A DNA stretch of 64,000 nucleotides from Janthinobacterium saanense (GTDB lineage: Bacteria; Pseudomonadota; Gammaproteobacteria; Burkholderiales; Burkholderiaceae_D), in contig NZ_JACHCI010000002.1 in the NCBI RefSeq assembly GCF_014200675.1, positions 186,001-250,000 on the forward strand, given 5' to 3'. Each line of letters opens with the position of its first letter. Within the stretch, counting starts at the first letter, position 1. The position numbers and the translations under genes are program-made. Below are positions 27,101 through 36,182 of the stretch, piece after piece. The notes under the pieces were generated by a model. The model worked only from the letters and a program-made list of their open reading frames with translations, was not told the DNA's origin and searched no databases.

Positions 27101-27621
27101 TGGCGCAAACGCTGCTCCATGGTGATGAAGTTGAGGAATTCGCGGCGGATTTCATCGAATTCCAGCTTGCCTTCGCCCTGGCGTACGCGGACCAGGAATT
27201 CCTGGTTGTTGCGGCGCTGTGCGATCACGCTTTCCGCGTAGTCCATCCACTGGCCTTGCAAGGCGCGGATGCGGCGCAGGCGGTCGACCTGCATCGGGCT
27301 GTCGGCTACCAGTTCCAGCAGGGTAGACATTTCGACGGCGATCTTGGCCTTGCCCGATTTATAGGGCGCCAGGAAGGTTTCATCTCCCGTCAGCAAATAG
27401 CCGCGCATGCCCGTTTCCAGGTCGACCGACAATTTCATGACTTCATTGGCATTGCCGATCACCCGTTCCGAATGCTCGACGGAACGCAATGAGGACAAAA
27501 GGTAGGCGATCAGGCCGACAAACACCAGCGCCGTCACCACACCCACGATCAGGGGCAGGGTGACATTGCGGGCCAGTATGCGGCGGAAACTGAAGGTGTC
27601 GATAGGCGTCTTGGTATTCAT
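24154..27621 (-). CDS. Large CHASE3-GAF hybrid histidine kinase with three receiver domains
   Basis: Inner-membrane protein of 1155 residues. TM1 (about 20-45), a periplasmic CHASE3 domain (METGMRGYLLTGDE-like LETGMRGYLLTGDETFL) and TM2 (about 188-208) precede a GAF domain (250-400), a long coiled coil (400-490) and HisKA with FLANMSHELRTPLN (His496). HATPase (LLSNAIKFTD, DSGIGI, GTGLGLSISRDLA) is followed by three receivers (ILLDIGLPD, MIIDLKLPD, VLMDVMMPGMDG). It heads an operon with the CheR-like, REC-kinase and pseudo-kinase genes, all overlapping or 8 nt apart. It probably senses a periplasmic signal and relays it through several receivers. Confidence 0.93.
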   Translation of the reverse strand: MNTKTPIDTFSFRRILARNVTLPLIVGVVTALVFVGLIAYLLSSLRSVEHSERVIGNANEVMKLSVDLETGMRGYLLTGDETFLAPYKSGKAKIAVEMSTLLELVADSPMQVDRLRRIRALQGQWMDYAESVIAQRRNNQEFLVRVRQGEGKLEFDEIRREFLNFITMEQRLRQERSDQAENGTTFTVLVFLFLSLGLSGLLAYLGRRELLQLSSIYNEALEQRGKDNDVLQEQAWLRTGQTELAEHTRGQLALQQLGRQVLDFLARRLEVAVATLYVVDDDGSLRRAAVYGFTEQGAREKQVFKLGEGLVGETAREKRLKHIRQVPGNYLTVHSSVGHGAPLELVLLPVDNEGTVNGVIELAFTHPVDKRDLELLRLIAANVGTSVEAAQYRQRLQNVLEETQQLNEELEVQQEELRTANEELGEQSRVLEQSQAHLETQKTALEHSNEQLAVQALALDQKNMAIVEAHTQLEARAEELQKASRYKSEFLANMSHELRTPLNSSLILSKLLADNSGGNLTPEQVTFAQTIYSAGNDLLTLINDILDISKVEAGKLELVPESVPFEELLSSMKMLFGPQAQQKHLDFVVQVAPDTPPAFVSDRQRLEQILKNLLSNAIKFTDAGTVTLHAGVDEAGNARFQVQDSGIGIASDQQQRIFDAFHQADGTTSRRYGGTGLGLSISRDLAALLGGSIELASTPGQGSTFSLTLPLAWQAAATPHRPDLVSAPASQPAAPVAIPARAVPLPTFKDDRDQAGAAKTGQRSVLVIEDEPAFAGILFDLAHEMHYRCLVAHGADEGLRLALEFLPDAILLDIGLPDRPGLLVLQMLKENPLTRHIPVHIVSGNDQVQAAMQLGAIGYATKPRTRDQLKDVFLKLEAKFTQKMKRILLVEDDERQRASVVRLISDDDVEITAVALGEEALALLKTQTFDCMIIDLKLPDIQGNELLERMEHEELCSFPPVIVYTGRNLSREEEADLMKYSRSIIIKGARSPERLLDEVTLFLHKVESELSSERQGMLQQVRSRERVFEGRRILLVDDDVRNIFALTNALEQKGVLVEIGRNGFEAISKLNSVDDIDLVLMDVMMPGMDGLEATRQIRADGRFNKLPIIAITAKAMKNDQEECLQAGASDYLAKPIDLDRLYSLLRVWMPKMERM

Positions 27622-27772
27622 CGGGGCCGGGGTGGGTGAGCGGTGGAAAGGATTTTAACTGAAGTGCAATGTTTTTCATGCACGGGAGCGCAGCTTGCAT
27701 TAGCATGTCTGGCGAGTTGTCAGCAATGCCATTCTGCTTGGTGTTTTTCCATCATTCAAGAATAGGGAGTCT

Positions 27773-28264
27773 ATGCTTCGTCATATTATTTTCGGCGCCA
27801 TGCTGGCTGGCAGTGTCCAGCTGAGCGCGCAAGCGGTGGTGCTCGGTAACCAGCAAAGCCAGCAACTGGTGCAGCAGGGCATAACCTTGCTGAGTTCGGG
27901 GCAAATGAAGGAAGCGCGTGGAAAATTTGAACAGGCAAGCGAGGCCGATCCTGTGGCGTCCAATCCGGTCAGTGCCCTGAGTTTGCTTTATTACGTGGTG
28001 TCGAATGAAAAGAGCCTCACTGCTGAACAACACAAGGATGCACGCAGCGCCTCGCAGGGCTTGGCGGCGCGCGCAATTGCCCTTGACGCCAATGATCCGC
28101 TGGCGCAAGAGGTGATGCGCAAACTGGCCGATGCCGGCCAGCTGGAAACCGCCTTATTGATGCTGCAATATAAAGAAGCTTACCGGCCCGAACTGGAAGC
28201 GTGGAAAACGGCCCATCCTGATGGTGTGCGGAAATTTATCAATGTGTATCACCTGATGCCGTGA
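27773..28264 (+). CDS. Small exported TPR-like protein
   Basis: Protein of 163 residues with a signal peptide (IIFGAMLAGSVQLSAQA). The rest is all-helical, with a TPR-like repeat (QLVQQGITLLSSGQMKEARG, then KFEQASEADPVASNP) and a second helical pair near ARAIALDANDPLAQEV. GGGAG stands upstream of the ATG. The function is unknown; TPR units usually mediate protein contacts in the periplasm. It is divergent from the sensor-kinase operon and ends at a strong two-way terminator. Confidence 0.7.
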   Translation: MLRHIIFGAMLAGSVQLSAQAVVLGNQQSQQLVQQGITLLSSGQMKEARGKFEQASEADPVASNPVSALSLLYYVVSNEKSLTAEQHKDARSASQGLAARAIALDANDPLAQEVMRKLADAGQLETALLMLQYKEAYRPELEAWKTAHPDGVRKFINVYHLMP

Positions 28265-28294
28265 TTGGCTGATGCGGCTGCTACTGGGTAAATG

Positions 28295-28327
28295 AAAAAG
28301 CGCCGGACAAATTGTCCGGCGCTTTTT
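28295..28327. terminator. Bidirectional intrinsic terminator
   Basis: Perfect 16-bp arms (AAAAAGCGCCGGACAA / TTGTCCGGCGCTTTTT) around a single A. The A-tract and T-tract on either side serve both the + strand TPR-like gene and the - strand transporter gene, which converge here. Confidence 0.9.
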
Positions 28328-28357
28328 GTTGGCTTGAAGTTGACGGCTACATATATG

Positions 28358-29704
28358 TCAGTCGCGTATCTCCAGCGCCCGGTTCAGGCTGAGCGCGGCC
28401 AGCGAGGCGACGGCGCCCGACAGCAGGTAGAAGCTGACGTAGGCCAGACCGAAGTTGGCCGACAGTCCCAGTGCCACCAGTGGGGCGAAACCGGCGCCGA
28501 CCAGCCAGGCCAGGTCGGAGGTCAGGGCGGCGCCCGTGTAGCGGAAGCGGGCAGGGAAGTTGGCGGTCACGGCGCCGGCGGCCTGGCCGTAGGACAAGCC
28601 CAGCAGGCTGAAGCCCACCAGGATGAAGACGTCCTGGCCGGTATTGCCGCCGCCCATCAGGGTAGGCACGAAGGCGCTGAAGATGGCGATCAGCACGGCC
28701 AGCACGCCCAGGGTAGTGCGGCGGCCGAAGCGGTCCGCCAGCAAGCCCGACAGGACGATGCCGACGGCGGCCAGCACGGCGCCCACCATCTGGACTTTCA
28801 GGAAGTCGGGCGCCGAACGCGTCTGGTAGACGGAAATCCACGACAGCGGGAACACGGTGACCAGGTGAAACAGGGCGTAGCTGGCCAGCGCGGCGAGGGC
28901 GCCGATCACCACGTTGCGGCCCTGGCCGCGGCTCATCTCGAACACGCTGACCGGCTGCAGTTCGCGTTCATCGAGCAGGCGCGCATATTCATTGGTCGAT
29001 ACCAGGCGCAAACGGGCAAACAGGGCTACCACATTGATAGCGAAGGCCACGTAGAAGGGGTAGCGCCAGCCCCAGTCGAGGAATTCATCGTCGGACAGGG
29101 TGACCAGCATATATAAGAACAGGCCGGCGGCGATCAAAAAGCCGACCGGTGCGCCCAGCTGGCCCAGCATGGCGTACCAGCCGCGCTTGTTGGCTGGCGC
29201 GTTCAGGGCCAGCAAGGACGGCAAGCCATCCCAGGAACCGCCGAGCGCGACGCCCTGGCCGATGCGCAGCACGGACAGCCAGATGATGGCGGCGAAGCCC
29301 AGATGGGAGTAGGTGGGCAGGAAGGCGATGCCGGCGGTCGATACCCCCAGCAGGAACAGGGCGATCGTCAGCTTGGCGCTGCGGCCCATGCGGCGCTGGA
29401 TCTCCATGAAGATCACGGTGCCGAAGGGGCGGGCGATGAAAGCGAAGGAGAAAATCAAAAAGGCATATAAGGTGCCCTCTAGGCGCTCTTCAAACGGAAA
29501 GAAGACGCGCGGAAACACCAGCACCGAGGCGATGGCGTACACAAAGAAGTCAAAGTATTCGGAAGCGCGGCCGATGATGACGCCGACGGCAATTTCGCCA
29601 GGGTCGATGTGCGACTCTTCGGTGCCGGCCCCGCGTGCGTCGCGCAGGGAATGTGGGGAAAAGTCGGCAGGAACGTCCCCGTTGTGTGTGCGCGTGCTGG
29701 ACAT
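28358..29704 (-). CDS. MFS transporter, metabolite:H+ symporter (MHS) type
   Basis: Inner-membrane protein of 448 residues with about 12 hydrophobic segments. MHS-family features include EYFDFFVYAIASVLVFPRVF in TM1, ARPFGTVIF, the loop RMGRSAKLT and the duplicated loop LLADRFGRRTTLG between TM8 and TM9. Related proteins import organic acids, citrate, shikimate or betaine with protons; the substrate cannot be read from sequence. The start at 29704 (MSSTRTHN) has GGAG 9-10 nt upstream. An in-frame extension to 29740 lacks such a site. It is transcribed away from cyoA. Confidence 0.85.
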   Translation of the reverse strand: MSSTRTHNGDVPADFSPHSLRDARGAGTEESHIDPGEIAVGVIIGRASEYFDFFVYAIASVLVFPRVFFPFEERLEGTLYAFLIFSFAFIARPFGTVIFMEIQRRMGRSAKLTIALFLLGVSTAGIAFLPTYSHLGFAAIIWLSVLRIGQGVALGGSWDGLPSLLALNAPANKRGWYAMLGQLGAPVGFLIAAGLFLYMLVTLSDDEFLDWGWRYPFYVAFAINVVALFARLRLVSTNEYARLLDERELQPVSVFEMSRGQGRNVVIGALAALASYALFHLVTVFPLSWISVYQTRSAPDFLKVQMVGAVLAAVGIVLSGLLADRFGRRTTLGVLAVLIAIFSAFVPTLMGGGNTGQDVFILVGFSLLGLSYGQAAGAVTANFPARFRYTGAALTSDLAWLVGAGFAPLVALGLSANFGLAYVSFYLLSGAVASLAALSLNRALEIRD

Positions 29705-29924
29705 GATGATCGTCTCCAATATAGTTTCGAGTTCGGCCAACGCGTTTGCTCACTACCCCGGGGGTCTCACGCCCGGAGGTGGACTATTCATGCGGTAGTA
29801 GCAAAAAAACCAGCTGCTGCCGAGTAAAAGTCCGAGCCAGGGGGTGGACAAAACGTCCAATTGCCAACGCGCTCCAGTAAGAATACAGTAACATATCTTC
29901 ATCCCCTGTACTGGATTTTCCTGT

Positions 29925-30908
29925 ATGTTTTCATTAAAAGTTCGTCACGGACTGGCTTTGTTACCCCTGACTCTGTTGGCTGGTTGCAATACAGTGGTAC
30001 TGAATCCGTCCGGTGACATTGCTATTCAGCAAGGCAATCTCATTGTCATCTCGACATTGCTGATGCTGTTGATTATCGTTCCGGTGATCGCCCTGACCCT
30101 GCTCTTCGCATGGCGCTACCGTAAAAACAACACCGCGGCCAAATATGAGCCGGACTGGGACCACTCGACTCGCCTCGAGCTGATCATCTGGGGCGCGCCC
30201 CTGCTGATCATTATCGTGCTGGGCCTGCTGACCTGGATCAGCACCCACACCCTGGACCCATATCGTCCATTGAGCCGTATCGACGCCAACCGCCCGATTC
30301 CGGCCAGCACCAAGCCGATGATCGTGGAAGTCGTGGCGCTGGACTGGAAATGGCTGTTCATTTACCCTGAGCAAGGTATCGCCACGGTCAATGAGCTGTA
30401 TGCGCCGATTGATCGTCCTATCCGCTTCAAGATTACCGCTTCGTCCGTCATGAACTCGTTCTTCATTCCAGCACTGGCAGGTCAGATCTACGCCATGCCG
30501 GGTATGGAAACGAAACTCAATGCCGTGATGAACAAGACCGGCGTGTATGACGGCTTCTCGTCGAACTACAGCGGCGCCGGCTTCTCGGGCATGCGCTTCA
30601 AGTTCCATGGCGTGAGCGACGCGGACTTTGATAAATGGGTAGAAACGGCACGTGCCGGTGGCGGCGCGCTGAACCGCGACGATTACCTGGCATTGGAAAA
30701 GCCGAGCGAGCGCGATCCTGTGCGCCGCTACAGCAATGTGCCGGCTGATTTGTACAAGGCTATCCTGAACCGCACCATCGTTTCGGACGCCCTGTGTGTT
30801 ACGCCGGTCGAGCCTTACAAGGCGCCGGTGGCAAACAGCCCGGTAGCGGCCGTAACGGCAGTAGTCGCTAGCGATGCAGTCGTTGAAAAGGGCGTTCAAT
30901 CCAAGTAA
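29925..30908 (+). CDS. cyoA: Cytochrome o ubiquinol oxidase subunit II
   Basis: Lipoprotein subunit of 327 residues. The signal peptide ends at the lipobox LLAGC. Two membrane helices (about 40-62 and 85-108) and a periplasmic cupredoxin domain follow, with EVVALDWKWLFIYPEQGIAT and SSVMNSFFIPALAGQIYAMP. The CuA-ligand cysteines of cytochrome c oxidases are absent, as expected for a quinol oxidase. It is the first gene of the cyoABCD-SURF1-regBA run. The C-terminal extension (about 270-327) is Ala/Val-rich. The complex oxidises ubiquinol and reduces O2 while pumping protons. Confidence 0.95.
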   Translation: MFSLKVRHGLALLPLTLLAGCNTVVLNPSGDIAIQQGNLIVISTLLMLLIIVPVIALTLLFAWRYRKNNTAAKYEPDWDHSTRLELIIWGAPLLIIIVLGLLTWISTHTLDPYRPLSRIDANRPIPASTKPMIVEVVALDWKWLFIYPEQGIATVNELYAPIDRPIRFKITASSVMNSFFIPALAGQIYAMPGMETKLNAVMNKTGVYDGFSSNYSGAGFSGMRFKFHGVSDADFDKWVETARAGGGALNRDDYLALEKPSERDPVRRYSNVPADLYKAILNRTIVSDALCVTPVEPYKAPVANSPVAAVTAVVASDAVVEKGVQSK

Positions 30909-30998
30909 CAACTGCATGAATCAGGCAGCGCATGGTATTGGCGCTGCAGATACTGGCGCCGTTTGCCTGGCGCCTCCCTTTTTTCTCTGAGAGTAACA

Positions 30999-33002
30999 AT
31001 GCTAGACCATATTGATCTGACGAAGCTTATATTCGGCCGTCTGACTTGGGATGCAATTCCATTTCACGAACCTATCCTGCTCGCGACCTTTGCCATGGTC
31101 GGAGTGGGCGGCGTCGCACTGCTTGCAGCGCTGACGTATTTCCGCGTCTGGGGTACCCTGTGGCGCGACTGGATTACCAGTATCGACCATAAAAAAATCG
31201 GTATCATGTACATGATCCTGGGCCTGGTCATGCTGTTGCGCGGCTTTGCCGACGCGCTCATGATGCGTACCCAGCAGGCGATCGCCTTTGGCGACAACCC
31301 TGGCTTCCTGCCTCCGCATCACTACGACCAGATCTTCACCGCCCACGGCGTGATCATGATCTTCTTCGTCGCGATGCCTTTCGTAACGGGTCTGATGAAC
31401 TATGTCGTGCCGATGCAGATCGGCGCCCGCGACGTGGCGTTCCCATTCCTGAACAACTTCAGCTTCTGGATGACCACCTTCGGTGCCGTGCTGGTGATGG
31501 CTTCCCTGTTCGTCGGCGAATTCGCGCGCACGGGCTGGCTGGCATATCCACCGCTGTCTGGCATCGCTGCCAGTCCGGATGTGGGGGTAGACTATTACAT
31601 ATGGTCATTGCAGATTGCCGGGGTCGGGACGCTATTGTCTGGCGTCAACCTGATCGCCACCATCGTCAAGTTCCGCGCGCCTGGCATGACCTGGATGAAA
31701 ATGCCAGTGTTCACCTGGACCGCTCTGTGCACCAACATCCTGATCGTCGCTGCTTTCCCGGTGCTGACCGCTGTATTGGCCATGCTGTCGCTGGACCGTA
31801 TCGCCGGCTTTAACTTCTTCACCACCGAACTGGGCGGCAACGCCATGATGTACGTCAATCTGATCTGGATCTGGGGTCACCCAGAGGTGTACATCCTGAT
31901 CCTGCCACTGTTCGGCGTGTTCTCGGAAGTCGTCGCCACCTTCAGCAGCAAACGCCTGTTCGGCTATGCTTCGATGGTCTACGCTACCTGCGTCATCATG
32001 ATCCTGTCCTACCTGGTGTGGCTGCATCACTTCTTCACCATGGGTTCGGGCGCCAGCGTCAACTCCTTCTTTGGTATCACCACCATGATTATCTCGATCC
32101 CGACGGGCGCGAAGATCTTCAACTGGCTGTTTACCATGTACCGCGGCCGTATCCGTTTCGAACTGCCCATGATGTGGACGATCGGCTTCATGATCACCTT
32201 CACCATCGGCGGCATGACCGGCGTGCTGCTGGCCGTACCACCTGCTGACTTCGTGCTGCACAACAGCCTGTTCCTGATTGCTCACTTCCATAACGTGATC
32301 ATCGGTGGCGTGGTGTTTGGCGTGTTCGCTGCAATCAACTACTGGTTCCCGAAAGCATTCGGCTTCAAGCTCGATAACTTCTGGGGCAAATGCTCGTTCT
32401 GGTTCTGGTTCGTTGGCTTCTACCTGGCCTTCATGCCGCTGTACGTGCTGGGCCTGATGGGCGTGACCCGCCGCATGAACCACTTTGAAGATCCATCGCT
32501 GCAAGTGTGGACCATCATCGCCTGGTTTGGTGCTGTCTCGATCGCGCTGGGTATCGGTTCGATGCTGGTGCAGTTCTATGTCAGCTTCCGCAACCGCGAA
32601 GCACTGCGCGATGTGACCGGCGACCCATGGGGCGGCCGTACGCTGGAATGGTCGACGTCGTCGCCACCGCCAGACTATAATTTCGCCTTCACGCCGCAAG
32701 TGCACGAACTCGATGCATGGACCGACATGAAGAAACACGGTTACCAGCGTCCGACGTCGGGCTTCACGAAGATTCACATGCCTAAGAACACCTGGGCTGG
32801 TTTCGTGATCGCCGCCTTGAGCGCCGTGATTGGTTTTGGCCTGATCTGGCAAATGTGGCTCGTCGCCGGCCTCGGCTTCGTGGTCATGATGGCTGCCATC
32901 ATCACCCATACCTTTAACTACAAGCGCGATTTCTATATTTCGGCGGAAGAAGTGACCCGTACCGAAGACGCTTACACTAAATTGCTGAGCAGCCATGTCT
33001 GA
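30999..33002 (+). CDS. cyoB: Cytochrome o ubiquinol oxidase subunit I
   Basis: Heme-copper oxidase catalytic subunit, 667 residues and about 15 membrane helices. Visible signatures are [15 protein letters not shown] with the low-spin heme His, the [20 protein letters not shown] copper-B/Tyr cross-link region, WLHHFFTMG (the two copper-B His), and [14 protein letters not shown] with the heme ligands. The start at 30999 ([10 protein letters not shown]) follows GAGAG. It overlaps cyoC by 8 nt. It binds heme b, heme o or a, and CuB, and carries the proton-pumping channels. Confidence 0.96.
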   Translation: MLDHIDLTKLIFGRLTWDAIPFHEPILLATFAMVGVGGVALLAALTYFRVWGTLWRDWITSIDHKKIGIMYMILGLVMLLRGFADALMMRTQQAIAFGDNPGFLPPHHYDQIFTAHGVIMIFFVAMPFVTGLMNYVVPMQIGARDVAFPFLNNFSFWMTTFGAVLVMASLFVGEFARTGWLAYPPLSGIAASPDVGVDYYIWSLQIAGVGTLLSGVNLIATIVKFRAPGMTWMKMPVFTWTALCTNILIVAAFPVLTAVLAMLSLDRIAGFNFFTTELGGNAMMYVNLIWIWGHPEVYILILPLFGVFSEVVATFSSKRLFGYASMVYATCVIMILSYLVWLHHFFTMGSGASVNSFFGITTMIISIPTGAKIFNWLFTMYRGRIRFELPMMWTIGFMITFTIGGMTGVLLAVPPADFVLHNSLFLIAHFHNVIIGGVVFGVFAAINYWFPKAFGFKLDNFWGKCSFWFWFVGFYLAFMPLYVLGLMGVTRRMNHFEDPSLQVWTIIAWFGAVSIALGIGSMLVQFYVSFRNREALRDVTGDPWGGRTLEWSTSSPPPDYNFAFTPQVHELDAWTDMKKHGYQRPTSGFTKIHMPKNTWAGFVIAALSAVIGFGLIWQMWLVAGLGFVVMMAAIITHTFNYKRDFYISAEEVTRTEDAYTKLLSSHV

Positions 33003-33630
33003 TACCATCGCCCATAACACCGGCGCCGCTGGCGCCGCACCATCGCGCAGCTACTTTGTGCGCGAGCACCACCCGGAAAACGCCAGCTTGCTGGGTTTCT
33101 GGCTCTACCTGATGAGCGATTGCCTGATCTTCGCCTGCCTGTTTGCCGTCTATGCAGTATTGGGCCGCAACTATGCAGACGGTCCGACCGGCGCCGCACT
33201 GTTCGACCTGCCGCTGGTGGCCGTCAACACGGCCATGCTGCTGCTGTCGTCGATCACCTATGGCTTCGCCATGCTGACCATGCAGCGCAAGAAACTGGGC
33301 GCTACCCTGGTATGGCTGGCCATTACCGGCCTGTTCGGCCTGGCCTTCCTGTCGCTGGAACTGTATGAGTTCCATCACCTGATCCACGAAGGCGCAGGCC
33401 CGCAACGCAGCGCGTTCCTGTCTTCGTTCTTCGCGCTGGTTGCCACCCACGGCTTGCACGTGACGTTCGGTATCGTCTGGCTCGTGACGTTGATGTTCCA
33501 GCTGAAAAAGCATGGCCTGACGCCTGAAAATGGCCGCCGCATGATGTGCCTGTCGCTGTTCTGGCATTTCCTGGACGTGATCTGGATCGGCGTATTCACC
33601 TTTGTTTATCTGATGGGAGTCCTGCCATGA
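32995..33630 (+). CDS. cyoC: Cytochrome o ubiquinol oxidase subunit III
   Basis: Membrane subunit of 211 residues with five predicted helices and typical segments [40 protein letters not shown] and [15 protein letters not shown]. It carries no redox centre and stabilises subunit I. The start overlaps the cyoB end by 8 nt and its stop overlaps cyoD as ATGA, so translation is tightly coupled. Confidence 0.95.
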   Translation: MSDTIAHNTGAAGAAPSRSYFVREHHPENASLLGFWLYLMSDCLIFACLFAVYAVLGRNYADGPTGAALFDLPLVAVNTAMLLLSSITYGFAMLTMQRKKLGATLVWLAITGLFGLAFLSLELYEFHHLIHEGAGPQRSAFLSSFFALVATHGLHVTFGIVWLVTLMFQLKKHGLTPENGRRMMCLSLFWHFLDVIWIGVFTFVYLMGVLP

Positions 33631-34028
33631 GCGACCACACCACACACGGCGACCATGATCACCATGACAGCCAGCACCATGACCAGCACGATCATGGCAG
33701 CCTGAAAAGCTACACCATCGGTTTCATCCTCTCGGTGATCCTGACGGCAATTCCTTTCTGGCTGGTGATGAACAAGGTCATCACCGATTCGGGCACGATG
33801 GGCCTGGTACTGCTGGCGTTTGCAGCAGTGCAAGTGGTGGTACACATGGTGTACTTCCTGCACATGAACGCCAAGTCCGAAGGCGGCTGGAACATGATGG
33901 CACTGGTCTTCACCATCATGGTGGTGGTCATTGCCATGGCCGGTTCGCTGTGGGTCATGTACCACATGAACCACAACATGATGCCTAGCATGATGCCTGA
34001 CGCCATGCACATGCAATCGGCTCCATGA
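33627..34028 (+). CDS. cyoD: Cytochrome o ubiquinol oxidase subunit IV
   Basis: Small membrane subunit of 133 residues with three helices (SYTIGFILSVILTAIPFWLV; LLAFAAVQVVVHMVYFLHM; LVFTIMVVVIAMAGSLWVMY). The hydrophilic N-terminus is unusually His-rich (ten His within the first 23 residues) and the C-terminus is rich in Met and His. These may bind copper or another metal, which is inference. It overlaps cyoC and the SURF1 gene by ATGA-type junctions. CyoD assists assembly of the CuB centre in the E. coli enzyme. Confidence 0.93.
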   Translation: MSDHTTHGDHDHHDSQHHDQHDHGSLKSYTIGFILSVILTAIPFWLVMNKVITDSGTMGLVLLAFAAVQVVVHMVYFLHMNAKSEGGWNMMALVFTIMVVVIAMAGSLWVMYHMNHNMMPSMMPDAMHMQSAP

Positions 34029-34843
34029 TGAGTCAACCGCGCCCAGGCAGTATCGGGCGCGCCCCTGGCGCCGCATCGCAAGATGCCGCGCCAGGCCCAC
34101 GCGGCACAGTCATGCGTTATGTATGGCTGGTGCTGGCGGGGATCTTGTTTGCCGGTTTCTGTGCCCTGGGCACCTGGCAAGTCAAGCGCCTGCAATGGAA
34201 GCTTGACCTGATCGCGCGCGTCGACCAGCGCGTACATGCGCCCGCAACGGACGCACCTGGACCTGCAGCATGGGCCAGTGTGACGCAGCAAACGGATGAA
34301 TACCGCCACGTGCGGCTCTCCGGTACTTATCTCCCCATATTCAATACCCTGGTGCAAGCCACCACCGAACTCGGCAGCGGCTACTGGCTGATGACGCCTT
34401 TGCGCCTGGCAGACGGCAGCACCGTGCTGATCAACCGGGGTTTCGTGCCCAGGCGCGAAAGCATCGCCGCCAGCACGCCGGCCGGCATCGTCACCGTCCA
34501 GGGCTTGCTGCGCATCAGCGAGACGGGCGGCGGCTTTTTGCGTGAAAACAGTCCTGCCACGCAGCACTGGTATTCGCGCGACGTGGCGGCGATTGCCACC
34601 TCGAACATGCTGACCAAGGTGGCGCCATATTTTGTCGATGCCGAAAAAAATCAGGAAACCGCCGCCGACGCCCCGGTCGGTGGCCTGACGGTGATTTCCT
34701 TCCATAACAGTCACCTGGTGTACGCCTTCACCTGGTATGCGCTGGCCCTGATGGTGGCCGGCATCAGCTGGTGGCTGCTGCGCGAAGAGCGCAAGCGCAA
34801 GGCCAAGGCCGAGGCAAAACAAGCTGGACAGCAGGGCGGCTAA
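34025..34843 (+). CDS. SURF1-family oxidase assembly protein
   Basis: Protein of 272 residues with two membrane helices near the ends (VWLVLAGILFAGFCALGTWQVKR and FTWYALALMVAGISWWLL) around a periplasmic SURF1 domain (YRHVRLSGTY, VLINRGFVPR, NSHLVYAFTWYALAL). SURF1 delivers or inserts heme into subunit I of heme-copper oxidases. It replaces cyoE, the heme o synthase gene usually fifth in this operon. Two adjacent ATGs (34025 and 34028) are possible starts. Confidence 0.9.
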   Translation: MMSQPRPGSIGRAPGAASQDAAPGPRGTVMRYVWLVLAGILFAGFCALGTWQVKRLQWKLDLIARVDQRVHAPATDAPGPAAWASVTQQTDEYRHVRLSGTYLPIFNTLVQATTELGSGYWLMTPLRLADGSTVLINRGFVPRRESIAASTPAGIVTVQGLLRISETGGGFLRENSPATQHWYSRDVAAIATSNMLTKVAPYFVDAEKNQETAADAPVGGLTVISFHNSHLVYAFTWYALALMVAGISWWLLREERKRKAKAEAKQAGQQGG

Positions 34844-34844
34844 G

Positions 34845-36182
34845 GTGGAAATACTGCCTAACCGCGCTGTGCTGGAACGCGGTGCGGTGGCGGCCGAGAT
34901 GGAACATCCGGCCGGCCACCAGAACATGAAGCTGCTGATCCAGCTGCGCTGGCTGGCCGTGATCGGCCAGATCAGCACGATTTTTGGCGTCGGCGTCGGC
35001 CTCGGGATCGCATTGCCCGTGCCGTATATGCTCGAAGTGCTGTCTTGTCTGATCGCCTTCAACCTGGCCAGCCTGTTGCGCTGGCACGAACGCCAGCCCG
35101 TCTCGAACACGGCGCTATTCCTGGCCTTGCTGGTCGATGTGACCGTGCTGACAGCCCAGCTCTACCTGAGCGGCGGCATCAGCAACCCGTTTGCCTTCCT
35201 GTATTTACTGCAAGTCATCCTCAGCGCCGTGCTGCTGGAAGTATGGTCGACCTGGATCATGGTGGCCATTACCAGTCTGTGCCTGGGCGGTCTGGCCTTG
35301 CTGCCGGGGCCACCGCTGATCCTGTCCATCGATCCCGAGCGCGGCTTTTCCAGCCTGTACGTCCAGGGCTTGCTGATCTGCTTTATCCTGAACGCGGCCT
35401 TGCTGGTGGTGTTTATCACGCGCATCAACCGCAACCAGCGCGCCGGCGACGCCAAGGTGGCCGATTTGCGCCAGCGCGCGGCCGAAGAAGAACATATCAT
35501 CCGCATGGGTCTATTGGCTTCCGGTGCGGCGCACGAACTGGGCACGCCGCTGGCCACTTTATCGGTCATCCTCGGTGACTGGCGCCGCATGCCCGAATTG
35601 AGCAAGAATGGCGAGTTGCTGGAAGAAATCACCGAAATGCAGGCGCAGTTGCAACGCTGCAAGAGCATCGTCAGCGGCATCTTGCTGTCGGCTGGCGAGG
35701 CGCGCGGCGAATCTTCCGTCAAGACCACGATCAATACCTTTTTGGGCGACCTGGTCGACGAATGGCGCAGCAGCCGCCCGATCCATGATTTTGAATACGA
35801 CAACCGCATCGAACACGATGTGCCGGTGGTGTTTGATTCGACTTTAAAACAAACCATTTGCAATGTGCTCGATAATGCACTGGAAGCATCGCCGGACTGG
35901 CTGCGCTTCGAAGCCACGCGCGAACAGGATGCCTTGCACCTGGTCGTCACCGACGCCGGCCCCGGTTTCGAGCCCTCGATGCTGAATCACCTGGGCAAGC
36001 CGTATCAGTCCAGCAAGGGCAAACCCGGCGGCGGACTGGGCTTGTTCCTGGTGGTCAACGTGGCGCGCACCCTGGGCGGCACGGTAACGGCGCGCAACCG
36101 CGTGCAGGGCGGGGCGGTAGTGCACCTGACCTTGCCGCTGGCGGCCATCAAACTGGAAACGGAAAACAAGAATAATGACTGA
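34845..36182 (+). CDS. regB: RegB/PrrB-type redox-sensing histidine kinase
   Basis: Membrane kinase of 445 residues with six hydrophobic segments. The loop GGISNPFAFLYLLQV matches the quinone-binding heptad of RegB. HisKA GLLASGAAHELGTPLATLSV and HATPase (LDNALEASPD, DAGPGF, GGGLGLFLVVNVA) follow. RegB kinases read the ubiquinone pool redox state. The start is a GTG directly after the SURF1 stop; ATG 34899 is an alternative. Its end overlaps the regulator gene by 8 nt. Being in one run with cyo genes suggests feedback on respiration. Confidence 0.85.
   Translation: MEILPNRAVLERGAVAAEMEHPAGHQNMKLLIQLRWLAVIGQISTIFGVGVGLGIALPVPYMLEVLSCLIAFNLASLLRWHERQPVSNTALFLALLVDVTVLTAQLYLSGGISNPFAFLYLLQVILSAVLLEVWSTWIMVAITSLCLGGLALLPGPPLILSIDPERGFSSLYVQGLLICFILNAALLVVFITRINRNQRAGDAKVADLRQRAAEEEHIIRMGLLASGAAHELGTPLATLSVILGDWRRMPELSKNGELLEEITEMQAQLQRCKSIVSGILLSAGEARGESSVKTTINTFLGDLVDEWRSSRPIHDFEYDNRIEHDVPVVFDSTLKQTICNVLDNALEASPDWLRFEATREQDALHLVVTDAGPGFEPSMLNHLGKPYQSSKGKPGGGLGLFLVVNVARTLGGTVTARNRVQGGAVVHLTLPLAAIKLETENKNND

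Noticed and set aside
31632-33020. A long His/Asp-rich frame antisense to cyoB
   Set aside because: Mirror image of membrane-helix codons; cyoB is unambiguous.
33710-35110. A 466-codon - strand frame across cyoD, SURF1 and regB
   Set aside because: It spans three well-supported genes on the other strand and shows no recognisable family.
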